Positions 24,710-37,964 of a stretch of 64,000 nt of DNA are shown piece by piece (the stretch's first letter is position 1; the number at the start of each line of letters is the position of its first letter). The position numbers and the translations under genes were made by a program. The DNA is from Nautilus pompilius (lineage: Eukaryota; Mollusca; Cephalopoda; Nautilida; Nautilidae), in assembly GCA_018389105.1 (NCBI GenBank), contig JACATO010002451.1, positions 506,001-570,000 of the forward strand. The letters run 5' to 3'. The notes under the pieces were generated by a model. That model was not told the DNA's origin and searched no databases. It saw only the letters and a list, made by a program, of their open reading frames with translations.

Positions 24710-25318
24710 GCGACGACCGTCTTGATATCTACAGCCTTAGTTTCAGCCTAAGTTCATCGACCTGGTCGACAGCCAGTCGTGAGATCTAGAGTAACGTAAA
24801 AACCGCACACCTCCGCGTGGCTGTTTTTCGCTTTTTAATGAGGAACGGCCCAATAACAGAATGATTCTAAGCTACAGAGTGGAAGACCGAAATCCATCCA
24901 CCGACGCCACAAGACATGATCAATGGCATGTTGTAGACACTCATCATTGTCATTATCTGGAGTATACGCGGAGTTAAGTTTGAGAAATTACGAAGCAACG
25001 ACCTTCAGAATAATTTATTAATTTAATCTCACACTAAAGATAACGCATTTCCAAACATTTTTTTTAAAAAAAAAACTTATTTATAATTTTTTGTAAAAGA
25101 AAAAAAGCCGCTAAATTTTAATTATCTTTTTAAAACCATATTCGTTAAGAATCGATAAGAATCCTAACTTTTAACCTTACATTTCTTATTATTCAAGGCG
25201 CCACGAGTCTTGCAATCAACAATAGGCTTCTCTGTGTGGCCCAGCATGCAAATAAATATTTGAATCATCAATACAAATCGGTTTCTAACCCATCAATTTA
25301 TCCCGACGTTTGTTACAG

Positions 25319-25358
<40 letters not shown>

Positions 25359-25800
25359 ATATAATTTTTCGATATTTCGCCACAAGCTTTTCTACAGGGA
25401 ACAATCGGATCTTATTATTCAGTAGCCATTTACATCTGTTGCTCAGTAATTGATTTGGACCGCTTCAGTGTATTATCCTAATTTATTTCCTCAAACAAAA
25501 TTATTTCAAAAGAACAAACAATTACGGCATTTACGTCGAGATATCCATTTTAAAAATCGCCTACCTTTGTCCATGTCTTTCCTTAATAAGGCGAGGGAAT
25601 CTAATGCTATATGAATTCGTACTTTGCGCTCATTCGAGCAGCAGGAATCGAAATTCTCACAACGCACATTTCTCGTCCTTTCTCTCGCCAGTTCCGAATC
25701 ATGCCCCACTGGGATATTGCGGCTGTCCGTATTATTTTCCTGGTTAAAATGATCCTCCAGAAGATAATCTAGCGGAGCCGTTTGTGCGTGTCAAACGCAA
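24710..25800. other. Noncoding stretch, no gene recognised
   Basis: AT-rich, with A and T runs near 25,060 and the AT tract listed separately. Short frames only. Confidence 0.5.
25319..25363. repeat. (TA)n microsatellite
   Basis: About 22 TA dinucleotides with a single ATT interruption. Confidence 0.95.
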
Positions 25801-25810
25801 GCGTCAGTTC

Positions 25811-25975
25811 TGACGTTTAGTCAGACCTACTGACGTCACTAGATTCAAACTTCGACGGTCACTGCTCCGGATGTGACGTATCAGCGGAAATTACACTGAC
25901 AGTGGGTCCCTGATTGACGTTTTTCTAATGTAGCGCTGATTGGTAAAAGAATCTAATGAGCGGATTTGCATGAAC
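25811..25975. promoter_or_regulatory. Promoter-like cluster: CRE sites, CCAAT box, octamer
   Basis: Within about 160 bp there are TGACGTTT at 25,811, a perfect CRE TGACGTCA at 25,831-25,838, TGACGTAT at 25,873, TGACGTTT at 25,914, an inverted CCAAT box (ATTGG) at 25,939-25,943 and a perfect octamer ATTTGCAT at 25,964-25,971. These are binding sites for CREB/ATF, NF-Y and POU factors respectively. A 71-codon open frame (25,940-26,155, plus) overlaps the downstream end, and its product is unrecognised. The clustering suggests an enhancer or promoter; no transcript is visible. Confidence 0.4.
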
Positions 25976-26159
25976 AAACCCCCTGGATTTAATCCGCTGC
26001 GAGTGGTGTTCCCTGACAGACTGTTTTATCCCGCGAGAGAGTTGTGTGTGAAATTATTTGGCAAAATCTCGGGGATGGTGGAATTACAGATACTGCGTTT
26101 CTTCATAATAGGCGGGCGACTGGTGCAGTCTCCTTTATCTTCACTTCATCTTTAATATC

Positions 26160-27610
26160 CGGTAAACATAAGAGTCCTCTGATAAGACAAACAACATTTA
26201 AATAATGTTTTCGTGATATTATACATTAGAAAATTAGTTTATGTCATATATACCACAAGAAAATAGTTTTAAGCTTCTTACCAATGATTAAAATTGAAAT
26301 AAATCCATATTTGCGTGCTCTCTGGCCAGGGTGGTATAATTGGGGAGATGCTTTGAACGAACGCTCGTCCATCATACAAGATTTTTTTGTCTCTGTCGTT
26401 CTTTCTGATCATAAATAAATAAATAGCGGAATTTTTCCCACTAAAACATCTCAACAATTATCTTGATGATGATCGTTTTACAAAGAGCCACAGCGCCCCG
26501 CCGTAATAATTTGGCAATCTCCATAAATTAAGGAATCTGTTCTAAATGTACATATTTCAGGTGTGACAGTCGTCTAGGTGGAAAGATAATCTGTCTGTAC
26601 CATCATCGTGCCGAAAGCAGGTGGATTCCGCAATGTTTTTCCTTTTACAAAGGTGGCGTTAAAAAGTGAACGATGGAATTGCGTAAGATCAGGAAATTTC
26701 TAGCATATCTTCGGCCAATATTATCTCGACAAAGCTAAAGATGATCCAGGTCATCTCCATCAACTTAGGTTCAAAACCCTGTAAGAAACAACTTCTCCCC
26801 AATAAAAAGGATATGCGTCGAAAGCTTTAATCAGAAGACATGTCTGGAAAGATCCTCGATTATTATTTTAGGCGTGTATTCCTCTAAATTGAGGCCTTAG
26901 AAATTCATGTCTGGAGCCAGCACCTCAGTTTGAAGCGGACGTAGTGAAGACTTTTAAGCCAATGTCTTCAGGCTACAGCGTTAAAGTATAGGTTCCGGGA
27001 ATCTCATGCTATCCGATGCAATCTGATAATCCGATGGTGAAAAGCCGAAATTGATGTTTATCAAAAGACGTCTCATTTCTGCAGGGTACATTGGCATTTT
27101 TAAAGACATGTTTTACCATTGCATTAAGAAGACATACAGGTTCAATACCGATATCCTTCAGGAATTTTGGCTACTCCAAATTTTCGATATGAATCTGAGC
27201 TGTATCCTCAGCTGAGAGGGAAAGCAACCGCCCGTCCGCGTCTCGCCAATATGATGGAATTAAAGGAAGACTTTCCGCGCAGGGTAGACACAGGCCAGAA
27301 GGTGGCCTATCCAAGTGATAGCATAGAGCTTAATTCTATCATTCGTCTTTATCTATCGTTTTTATTCCTCTCCCGCGACAGTCTTACATGCCGCAATAAC
27401 GAGTGACCAAATTATCATGGAAATATTTTCAGGTGAAATAAATTATTCTCTTGTTGTAACCCGTCCTTGGTTTACAGCGTGGCGCCTTTCGCTATCATTA
27501 CATACGGCAAGAATTTTGATGAAAAGCCGCGAGTGGCTGGGATTTCTGGAGCGAGGAGACGAGAACCTCAGCGGGCATCAACGAGTCGATTATTTCTAAG
27601 GATGACGTCT
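26160..27610. other. Noncoding stretch, no gene recognised
   Basis: Small frames only (up to 79 codons at 27,167-27,406). Nothing recognised before the transposon boundary. Confidence 0.5.
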
Positions 27611-27615
27611 AATTA

Positions 27616-29920
27616 CACAGGCCTGCAATGGAACAAGTGTCCGAAAACTAACAGCTGATTCTTATGGATTTCTGGGCGCTGTTTTCAGTAAAAATAGTTT
27701 TAAAATTCCATCACATACCATTTTTCCATAAACTCAAATTTTCGATTTCAATATCTACAGAATCACTGTATTAAGCTTCTAAACAAAAAACTCCTTTTTG
27801 CTGCCCCCTCTCCACACTCCCTACTTGGACTCAGTTGCACTTAGATCTTTGTGTGAGAAGCTTCTGTCATAACCGGTATATTTTTCCAGACCTGTCATTT
27901 CTGCAAAAGTTTACTTTTTTTTCTCCTTTTCCCTTAGTAGTTTTATTTGTGATTTTCTTCTGTTTATAAGTGTACTACATGGCTGCAAGGGTTTGTCTTA
28001 ATGCACCTGATAAGGTTTGTTACATTTGTGGGAACTTTGTAGTGAAGAAACAGACTTTGTTAAGAAAGTGTATTATGAGTATTTTTGTGTGAAACTCGGT
28101 GACCAGGATAAGCCCTGGGCCCTACATAAAGTGTGTTCTATTTATATGGAAGAACTCCGACAGTGGTCTCGGGATAAGAAAAGGTCTTTCCGTTTTGGGA
28201 CCCCTATGATCTGGAGGGAGCCCCAAAATCAGAGTGATGACTGTTACTTTTGTTCTTGTAACGTACAGGGGTTCAATCTAAAAAATAAAGAAATTTTCTA
28301 TCCGAACCTCCCGTCGGAAATACGCCATGTACCTCATGGCCCAGGTATACCAATACCTTTACCTCCAGAAAAACTAGAAGACACGCCTGAAGACTCTGAA
28401 AAAGAAGGCCAGGATTATTATGAGGACTTTCACTATGTTTCAGGAAGCAGCGAGCCCCAACGTTTTCCACAGCTTGAATTGAATGACTTAGTCAGAGACT
28501 TGGGTTTTCCTAAAGATGCAGCAGAATTGTTAGGCTCTAGGTTAAAGGAAAAGAACTTGTTGGCCTCTGGTACCTCGTTCTCATGGTTTAGAAATAGAGA
28601 AAAATATTTCATTCCATACATTACTAAAGAAGGTGACCTGGTTTACTGTATCGATGTCTCTGGACTGATGGAGAGGTTTAACATACAGTATGACGTGAAC
28701 GAGTAGAGGCTCTTTATTGACTCGTCAAAAAAACCCTCAAAGCAGTGCTTCTCCACAATGGCAGCAAGTACACTTCAGTACCAGTAGGGCATTCTGTGTA
28801 TCTGAAAGAATGCTACAAGAATTTAGCCTTAATTCTCACCGAACTGAAATACAAGGATCATGGATGGACGATATGCGGCGATCTGAAAGTAATTTCCATG
28901 CTTCTTGGACAGCAGGGAGGATACATCAAGTACCCCTGCTTCTTGTATGAATGAGACAGCCGGGATAGGGGCCAACACTGGATCAAAAAGGAGTGGCCGT
29001 GTAGGGTAGAATTAGAACCTGGAAGCAAAAATGTAGTACGAGAAAGTTTGGTTGATCCGAGGAAAGTCCTCCTGCCTCCACTTCATATCAAGCTTTGACT
29101 GATGAAACAATTTGTAAAGGCTCTGTCAAAAGAAGGAGAGTGTTTTAAATACCTACCCAACAAGTTTCTGGAACTGTCAGAAGCAAAAGTGAAAGAGGTG
29201 TTTTTGTCGGTCCAGATATTCGGAAACTTCTGAAAGATGATCATGATGTGTTTGAAACAAAAAATGGAAACAGTTGAAAAAGAGGCCTGGAAAGCTTTCA
29301 AAGAAGTTGTACAGAAATTTCATGGGAACTATAAGGACCCCAACTTTAAGTGTATTGTGGAAAACATGCTGATGAAATTCGAAGACTTGGGTTATTCGAT
29401 AAGCTTGAAGGTGTACTTCCTGAATTCTCATTTAGACTACTTCCCCGAAAATCTTGGCGCTGTTAGTGAAGAGCAGGGGGAAAGATTTCATCAAGATATC
29501 AAGGGGATGGAACGCAGATACCAGGGTAGGAGGAAGGTCAACATGATTGTAGGCTCCTGTTGGATGCTGCATAGAGAAGAGCCGCAAGCTGCCTACAAGA
29601 GAAAAAGTACCAAAAGGAGCTTTGAGGGAAAACGGAAAAGCCAGTATAAGGACTTGTAGAGGTGAGTAAGTGTTGAAAACGGTTTTCTATCAATAATTTT
29701 GTAAATGAAACTATTTTTAAAATTTTTTTTGCAAATAGATGTTTCAACCAGAATACGTATTAATAATCTCTCTCCCCATATTTTCGGATTCACTTTGTGA
29801 AAAATCCTCACGTGATAGAGAAAAATGACGGCCATATTTGAAATCAGCGCACCAGGCAACATAAGAATCAGTTGTAACATTGCAGACAATTTCCAATGGC
29901 CTCAATTATGCAGGCCTGGG
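27616..29920 (+). mobile_element. Unclassified DNA transposon, full-length but inactive
   Basis: The 2,305-bp unit is bounded by CACAGGCCTGCAA at 27,616-27,628 and, reversed, CCCAGGCCTGCAT ending at 29,920: 11 of 13 positions agree. Both sides are flanked by TTA, a possible target duplication (27,613-27,615 and 29,921-29,923). A non-coding leader of about 360 bp precedes a gene that fills most of the unit. A second, shorter element at 45.5-46.8 kb has a related gene and related ends (CACTGGTCAACAA). Together these say that the gene and termini travel as one unit. I know the protein family as a repeated, uncharacterised family in arthropod genomes, and I know of no superfamily name for it. Confidence 0.65.
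27979..29659 (+). pseudogene. Putative transposase of the unclassified element, broken
   Basis: The start is ATG at 27,979 (MAARVCLNAPDKVCYICGNF). The N-terminal part has a CYIC pair, then a C near 28,133 and a CYFC pair near 28,246, suggesting a zinc-binding domain. The middle reads ELNDLVRDLGFP...AELLGSRL...NLLA, then RLFIDSS, AVLLHNGSKY and WTICGDLKVISMLLGQQGG. The end reads LPPLHIKL, LNSHLDYFPENLGAVSEEQG and ERFHQDI, with a basic tail. Damage: a frame change near 28,060, a stop at 28,704, a frame change in an A-run near 28,728, W-to-stop near 28,952, G-to-stop near 29,098 and another frame change near 29,190-29,240. The 229-codon (28,017-28,706) and 140-codon (29,237-29,659) pieces remain open. 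Intact length would be about 550 residues. The D of IDSS, the D of GDLK and the E of SEEQGER are candidate catalytic acids by inference. Confidence 0.75.
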
Positions 29921-29924
29921 TTAT

Positions 29925-32900
29925 CAAAACGGAGAGGGTTGGAAAAACAGAAAAGAAGAACGGGAGTTACACTGTTATCGCCGTAGCCGCAGATGATAGT
30001 TGTTCGTTCAGCAGTTCCAAAGCTGTGACGGTTGCTGCTCCCGCTCGGCAAGTCTGCAATTACTTACGGGATAATTTGCGTAATGGGTAGTTGAGAAGGA
30101 AGGGAGAAAGAAAAAAAAATGAGCAACCAGAGAGAGGATCGATCCCTCCATTACTGGCGCTTCTGTTGTTAGATTCTCGCGGAAAAGAAAATCGAAAACT
30201 TTTTAAGTAGATTAATCACCAATTACTGTAAGTGTAGGTGGAAAATAACACTTTCACGTGGTCAGTTCGGGAAGAGCTCTCTTTAATAGCACGGCCGACC
30301 CACGCCAGTACGCCGGACGTCAGGCGAAGAGAGGCGGATATTAACGGAATTCCTTTTCACCCTCACGAAGCAGGTGCTTTTCTCTACTTTGTCGCAGACT
30401 ACGCATGTATAGCTTGAAAATAACTCTCATTCGGGTAAGAAAAAGGTGGACTTTGATATATAATTCACCTATGAACGGAATTAAAGTGTATATAAGACGA
30501 ATCCAAAGCACACGATGACGTATTTCAACTGCAACAATCGGGAATCTTCTTTTAAAGGGAACTTTTGTGAAAACAACAACAAAAAAGGTTTCAGTGCAGA
30601 GGGCAAAAGATGTCAGAAGATCCTTGCTCAACCTTTTCTTGCTTTTGTTTACCATGAAAGCATTCTTAATCTAAGGGAGTTAACAAATACATAACTGCCG
30701 AAATTGTACGTGGCGGTGTTCAGTATAATGATCGTAACCAAAAGAATCATGTTTCATGAATTACGCGATGATTGCATAAAGTAACGACAAGTAGCAGCTG
30801 CGTACAATTATGGTACTAGCGGGTAGTACGCTGTGCATCGTACAGCCATTTTTAAGGGGAGACGATCACGAAAGAGAAAGTGGGAGGCACATACGCATTA
30901 CTAAACGTCAAATACTTCAATTTTAAATGCACATTACTAAATAAACATCGTAATATGCCAGAATATATCCTATAAAGTTTACAAGCATTTTTTACCATGT
31001 TTACGGTCATACAGAAATATTTTACCAAAATTAGAGCATCTGAAGTTAACAGTTTTAGCGTATATTACCATTATTTATGTATTGTGCTTCCTAAAGCTAA
31101 AATTATCAGTCACTTATTATCAATTATACTTAAGAAATAATTTATTATCTTTATAATAATATCCTGAATACTATCATCTTACGATTAGGAACCATTAAAT
31201 GATGTCAGGGCTCATTTGAATGTCCTTCGGCTTAGCGACTTACAAATCTATGATGCATACAAAATCGTTTTCGTTCTTTTTGACAGGAGAGCTATAGCAT
31301 CATCAACTCTGAGTGTCTGGAAAGTAAAGATTTGCTGCTACTAAAACGTTCTTAATACTAACGACTTAAGTAGGTTATTATAAAAATGTTTTATTTATTA
31401 AGTAAATAAAGTCTGTTAGTAGAATGTAACATCCCTTAATAATATTGTTTTCTTTCTTCAAGCTTTGTCTTTATCTTTTAATATCAACAGATATCAGTTA
31501 GGAATACGATCACCTAAGACTGACATTACAGCTAAGAAAGAAGCGGATCTATGTTGGTTCACGTGACCGAGTCTGCTCGTGTTACTTAAAATGTTGGAAA
31601 TTCTGGATCACGCTAAAGTTGCTATCTGAGTTTTTAAAATGGATTTAAGACCAAGAAAATGGCATGAAAATGCAATATTTATAATTTTCATAAGGATTTT
31701 GGCTTTTTTGTGTTTTATTCCTAGTTAGCAAATACATCGATCGATTATATAGCGGTAATCAATGTTACAGACTCGTGTAGATTTACGGGCCCGCCTTGGC
31801 AAACAACGATAGGGGGGAAAGGACACGGAAGTCCGCGCGTGTGTGAATGAAGGTTGTATTAGAAACGTTATCTCAAATTAAAACGGAAAATAAATCTATC
31901 AAGTGGCCAAAACTTGTCAGATAACCAAAGCGCCTCACTTTCTCGAAATTTTGCTTGTTGCTTTGCCATGAATGTCATCCGTCTTGTTTTGTCTCGCATG
32001 GACAAACGGCGGAAAGAAACAAAGGTTCCGTAGCCGAGAACTTATCAAATCAGAAATCACCAAACGATACACAAACGCTATTCGGGTGACATCTGGGACA
32101 ATTTTTAAAATAAATTAACCGATTATAATAAAGTCAAGTGTGTAAGTTATTCTGGGCAAAAAAATCACACGTGCCTGCTCTTTAATATTTGCAATAAAGA
32201 CCATCAAAGAGCAGCGTCGAGATGATGTTTAATATAAAATGTCGTGTAAAATTTATTTAGAATTGGTTTATAATGCAATCGTTTTATGATTGAAAACACG
32301 TAAAATCTTACTAAACATTGATACATTTTGCCGGCGAGACTCTAGACAATGAAAATGAGATCAAAGAAATGTATTTTAGATTGAAAGGAATTGATAAAAA
32401 TATTTTTCCGCACATGATAGTGCTAAGACAGAATAATGAATAATTAAAGATCGATTATTTTTTCTGAATTTAACAAATAAAATAATCATTAATTAGACAT
32501 TTAAGTCAACGGATTAAATTAGCTCCATCTCTAAATTAAAACAGTTTCATTTTTTGTTATATTACTATATTTAATCTTATCAGTGTTTTAAAATCTCTTT
32601 AATTTTAACAAGAATATGTTGGTTGTATAAACTGGATTTTTTTGTTTTTTTTTAGAATCTTGAATGCGGAGAATGAGGAGAAATACCAACTGCCATTAGT
32701 ACACAGAGAACTTCAGGTTATGGCTTTTCATTTTAAAAGTTCCTATTTTCTCGTCATTACGTCGAGCCATTAAAACTTGTCCGTGGACAGTCTTATCATC
32801 CCGGACAAACGTAAATGGCTGTCAGACTTTATAGTAATAACAGTAGAAATAGGCTTCCTAAAAATCTCCTTGTTAAGTACTAAACGGATTTAAAAGGTCT

Positions 32901-35900
32901 GATTTTTAGGCGAAGGAAAGCGGGGTCGTGGCCTAAACAGTTTGGTATTGACCCCTTTCGTCCACCAAAATGTACAAGCTCGAAAACAGATTTTAATATA
33001 TAATAGAGGATTATTTTGTTTGTTCAACTTCATTGAATCATCGCAAATAAAATTTAAATATTCCTCCATGAAATATGACAAGAAAAAAACAAAAAACAAT
33101 GTTGGAATTTTCGGTCGGTCCTTCACAAGCTAATCGGTATACAAATCAGGCGGAACCGTCGACCTGTATTCTGATTTCAAACGTAGATTACCAGGGAAGA
33201 TCTCTGAGCTTGGAAACAGCCATTTACTAATCGTGTAATCGTTCACAGATGCCGACATTTTCAACTTAGTGGGGAATCGCAACAGCACAGGCGGCAAGTA
33301 AAGACTGTTCTGGAATGTACAAATCGATTTTCTTGGCTGTCTTCGATCACTTTAGAAGAGCCATTTCTAGGGCATCAGCACTGAATGAGATGAAAGGTCT
33401 TCCGAGAGCACTTACGGATGACGGTGTGGGCCAATAGAATGTGCTAAAAGATTCAGCGCCTTGGCGTCATTTATCATTGATGAGGTAAAGTTAGAAACTC
33501 TTCATCTATAACCAACAAAATAAGGAACACAAGTGGTTGCACATATAAACCGTAAGGTAAAGCATTCGGGATGCAGAAGCAAAAGCGTTCAACAGTTATA
33601 AATTCTCTCCGAACTACGATATCATCGTTACGATATACATCATACTGGTGCGTGAAATTTGAGATGAATACAGATTTTGGTTTCTGTATATCTATTATAA
33701 TCAGAAACGCAACTTTTCCAATTAAAAAATCGGTGCGCCGACTTTTCATCGACTTGTTTTTGACATCGTTGCCGGTTACTTGCTTTCAGATGAATACAGG
33801 AACTTGCATTATTTTATAAAGATGGCCTAAATGCAGATTGTCTCTTGGCATCTGCTGATTAATACGGCGTTCAGATATCTGCAAAATATCAAATTTAATT
33901 TTGGATCAGCTATCTAATAAGCGTGGAAAGCAAGAATCAAAAGGCAACGGTTGTTTTCTTTGTCTATGATAATGGCGCGTCTTCTCCATGCCTTCAGGCA
34001 ACTCGACTATTGATTTTAAAGAAATTCCACATTCTGATAACGACAGTTGGGATATTTCTCAACAGCCTCGGGTGATTGGCTACTTTCCAGTAGTCCAGTG
34101 GCTCTGCGCGAGTGTGAAACGTTCAAAGGTATCTTCTTCTATCTGTAGGCGGTGTTTTGACTGAACACTGAACGTTAACGTATCACCGAAGCCCAAGAGA
34201 CTGAGAAGTCCCTCTGTGCAGTTCTTGCTGGCTACCTGATAATTCCCATCTCCATTGCCTGATTCCCGTGTCGACCACCTAAGGGAAATCACTGACGATA
34301 AGTTCTGAAAACGGCCTTACTTCGTAGTTATAATGAGGCAGTCGGTGATTAGATGCTGAGTGGCGGACCGTTAAACTGTAATTTGAATAAACATGTGTTT
34401 AACAGTATTTTAAAAAAAATAAGCAAATGCTATAAAGTTTCGATGTAGATTCGTTTAAGAAACGTTTCAGGTTTGCATACTAATTAACAGCCGCGACCGA
34501 TATATGCGAGACGCCAAAGTATGACGTTGGTTGACACACTGACAGCACCTGCTCCGCTAGCAACTCATAAATAAAAGAGATCTCAGAACAAGAGATCGTG
34601 TGATCTTTTCCGGAAGTGCCGCCATTTCTGCCGATATTTGAAACTTCCTTTACACACGTAGGCCGCCGCTTTTCTTTCTGTAGAAAGTTGTACAGTGAGC
34701 CATTAACAATGTACTCCATCAATTTCGTTCTCGAAGATAATTTAAACTTGCGCTGCTTGTTTGTAATTTCCGTAACAAGGGCATTAAGTATTCAGACTAA
34801 AAAGCCACCGCTTTATGACAAACATTTAGCTTACCGGCAGAAGATCTGTAAGGGAAGATGAACGAGGAAAGGCAGACGTTCACATGAACAGGTCTAATTC
34901 TGCCTTGTTTATTCCTTCGTTCAAACGAATTTTTCCTACTTATTACCCGAAGAAATCGGCTTTGAAAATTGCTTAATGTTTCTTCTTATTTTTTTTTTGT
35001 TGTTTTCTGTTTTTCTCATTTATCGCAGGAAATTGCTGTCCAAAAAATGTTCAGGTAATAATTCACGCAGAATTCAGATTAAGTCGGTTTTGTTTTTTTA
35101 AACTGCTTGTAAAGTCAATAATTTTAACGTTTATTCGACAAAAATGAAATAGCACAGAAAGAAGTCGAACAGCAAAATACATTTTGGAAAAATTCAGAGG
35201 CATGCAATTGGAAACGAAAGTCGTTAATATCTTCCATTTCATAAAACAGTATATATATTTTTTAACATGTCTACTTGGATTTTATTTTTACGAAACAAAT
35301 TTTTTGAAACAAAGGTAGAGAATGGACCATCTGTATCCATTCAAAACTGTTGGTCTGAAGTATAAGAAAATTAAATATTTATTGGCTTAATTTAATTTCA
35401 TATATTAACATTAAATATATATTAATTTTTTTAAAAAAAATATATATTATTATTATTATCATTATTATTATTGTTGATATCAAATCGATTTTTCTTATTT
35501 AAAACTGCCGTATTTTCATTGATAGTTATTACAGATTTCACAACAAAAAAGTGAAGAACATCATCAAATCCATTTCACAGAAATAGAGATTTCCTCACTT
35601 AAGGGCGATCAGTCCTCAAAATTCTCCATAGAATGCTCAAGTTTCTAAGGTATAAATTGGATTCTGTCACAGATCGAAATACAAAGGCAGCCCTAAATAG
35701 TAATATAAATTCAAGGAAATTCCACACAAGGAGAAATTCGTTTTAAAACAGCTAAATCAAAATTTCTTCTCTGTGATCTTGTGTTGCGTACTCTATTCGC
35801 TAGATGGCGGTATTGTAGTGATAAATTAGTGAGCGCAAAGATTTTCATTCGATCAGCTAGTTTTCCACTGAAATAGCACCCATTAAGCGATTTTATGCAG

Positions 35901-36890
35901 CAAGCATAAGACCAGAGGAAACTCATTACCTACCAGTCGTACTTTAAAATTTGTAGAGAATGTACGGTCGCAGTCTAACGACAAAAGCCCTTACGAAGCG
36001 GACCGAGACGGCATTCATATCGATTTCCAATCCTGTTAGACGCGCATCCAGACTCCAACATGATAAATGACAACGAACTTTGCAAAACCAACCGAACGAT
36101 GCTTTTACCTGGGAAGAAGCCGCAATAATTACATCATCGAAGATTGTTTTTTTCCAAACGTTACTAACGCCACAGAAGCATTTTATTACAGGATAATCGA
36201 TATTCTGTTTGGGGAATTCTGTTCTCTACCCCTCACCACAGCTCCCATATCGTTCTTACCTAGCATAAATCGCATAAACCACGTAAAACTACGGCTCAAC
36301 GAGCAATCTCTGCAAAGCTGTTGTAATAGAAATGCTTTTATTTAGCCAAATTGTAGCTTGGCTTAAAATAATCTTATTGAAAACGCTGTTAAGTAAAAAA
36401 ATCCTAATTATTTAACAAAGCCTCTTTTTTTTCGAAATAGATCATAACTGTAGAATGCAAAAGTTTCTGTTTGTGTGTGTATGATTGTGAAGGGGGATCA
36501 CTCGTGTTATCAAATTTTTCACGAGTGACTTCTGAAAACGTTTTAGAACTATAATTAATGTTTATAAAACCGCACAATAATATTTATATTAATTAGTTTT
36601 TCTTTTTCATGCAAGAATATTTGCTGATAGTGGATAAACATCCAGTTAAACCTGCGAAAACTTTAACTTTATTTTATGGGTAGGTCGCTAAGGGGTAGCT
36701 TGAAAGTTTTGTTCTAGATCATCGTCGAAGAATAGTAGTTGTCTGGGAGTTGTGGAATCGCGTGACAGCTTCGACGCCCTCACAGTTAATACGCCAAGTG
36801 TCGTCAACGCTGCCCGGGCATTTCCAAGGCGGCGGCTATTGGTTTGCCGACTGCTACGGAACAACGTTAAGCTTCCGGTAAAGTAAAACA
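29925..36890. other. Long AT-rich stretch, no gene recognised
   Basis: Open frames are all under about 105 codons and unrecognised. The density of stops is high between 30.6 and 33.5 kb. An (ATT)n run lies near 35,448-35,475. A CTCF-like core, CGCTAGATGGCGG, lies at 35,798-35,810. A small CpG-richer patch lies near 36,750-36,870. Confidence 0.55.
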
Positions 36891-37039
36891 TCCAACCTGC
36901 TGCAGTTTACAAGGGATTAGCCGTACCATTAAGTTTAAGAAGTGGGAAAGGTTCTAAAGCCGACGTGAATCGTTCATGGATGGCAACTAAGATACATGGA
37001 AAAGAAAAGCGATTGCAGTCTATGCAAGACATCCCTTGC

Positions 37040-37205
37040 ACAGTGATTGTCCTAAGGCGGACGCAATCGCAGGTCACACAAAACTGTTGAACAACTAAGA
37101 AATAATGGGTTTGTCAAAGGTGAGGGTCAGGAAGGGGCGTTGCCGCTCTCTGGACATGTTTAATGCCGCCAGTGGTGAGAAGACTGAGCGTAAGTGGTTA
37201 GAAAT
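37040..37205 (+). repeat. Fragment repeated near 39.6 kb, hAT-element derived
   Basis: From about 37,085 to 37,203 the sequence closely parallels 39,580-39,719, including AATAATGGGTTTGTCAAAG, GGACATGTTTAAT, CGCCAGTGGTG and AAGACTGAGCGTA. The translated block ...GEKTERKWLEI matches GGKTERRWLEI of the larger copy. A few small deletions distinguish the two. It is a stray N-terminal piece of the same hAT-type transposase gene. Confidence 0.7.
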
Positions 37206-37619
37206 CCGAACGATTTCCATTTGAACATCTTTGGTACTTAAAAAAAAAAACTAATTTAATTATTTTCTTTTTAAAAATAAAGTAGATTAGGTCAAAGTTA
37301 TCGGCTTATTAAATGTAGCCCATCCAGAATTCAGCTGCAAAGTATGTATGACTACTTATGCGTGCACCTTTACCAGTATTTTTCTTGAAGTTAAAGCTTT
37401 GAAAATCATCTCTGTTTTTCAAATTCACTCCGGAATTATAATTTACCATTGATATTTATGCTATCTTTTTATATGGAGAAATTGTTTTATGTAAACAAAT
37501 AATTCTTAATACATTATGGCACAAAAATTAGTTCACCGACTGAGATAAAGTAAAGCATTGTTCAAGATTTGTGGCACTGGTTTTGCTAAAGGTTTTCATA
37601 AGTCTTAGAGTCATTATTA

Positions 37620-37960
37620 ATTCTCATTTTAGGTAAAGATTGAGATGCGAAAGATTAAAGACCAACAATGGTGGTCGTCGTCACAAAAACGTCTTCAGAC
37701 GTTAGGCAAAATTAATTAAGAAGTTTGTTTGAACGGATTCTGCGCTTGATGTGCCAGGAAGAGGTAGACAGGAAGAACAAAGGAGAACAGGCGAGCAACT
37801 AGTCCCTGAGAGTTTCCTAAAAGTTCAAAGAAATCTCAACGACAGCCACCAGGCGAACCTAACAACTCACGCGCGAGATCGTAACATCTCGTGAAATACT
37901 CAGAGTCCAAACCGCTGCCACCAAAATAGTAATGTTCATCTCTTTCGGTAAAATACTTTT
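37620..37960 (+). pseudogene. Possible mariner/Tc1 N-terminal remnant
   Basis: One frame reads LIKKFV, a stop, then TDSALDVPGRGRQ, then RNLNDSHQANL. This recalls the end of the helix-turn-helix and the GRPR-type linker of mariner-like transposases (K.F..TGS..D.PR.GRPR). No catalytic block follows. The match is weak and could be chance. Confidence 0.3.
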
Positions 37961-37964
37961 GGGG

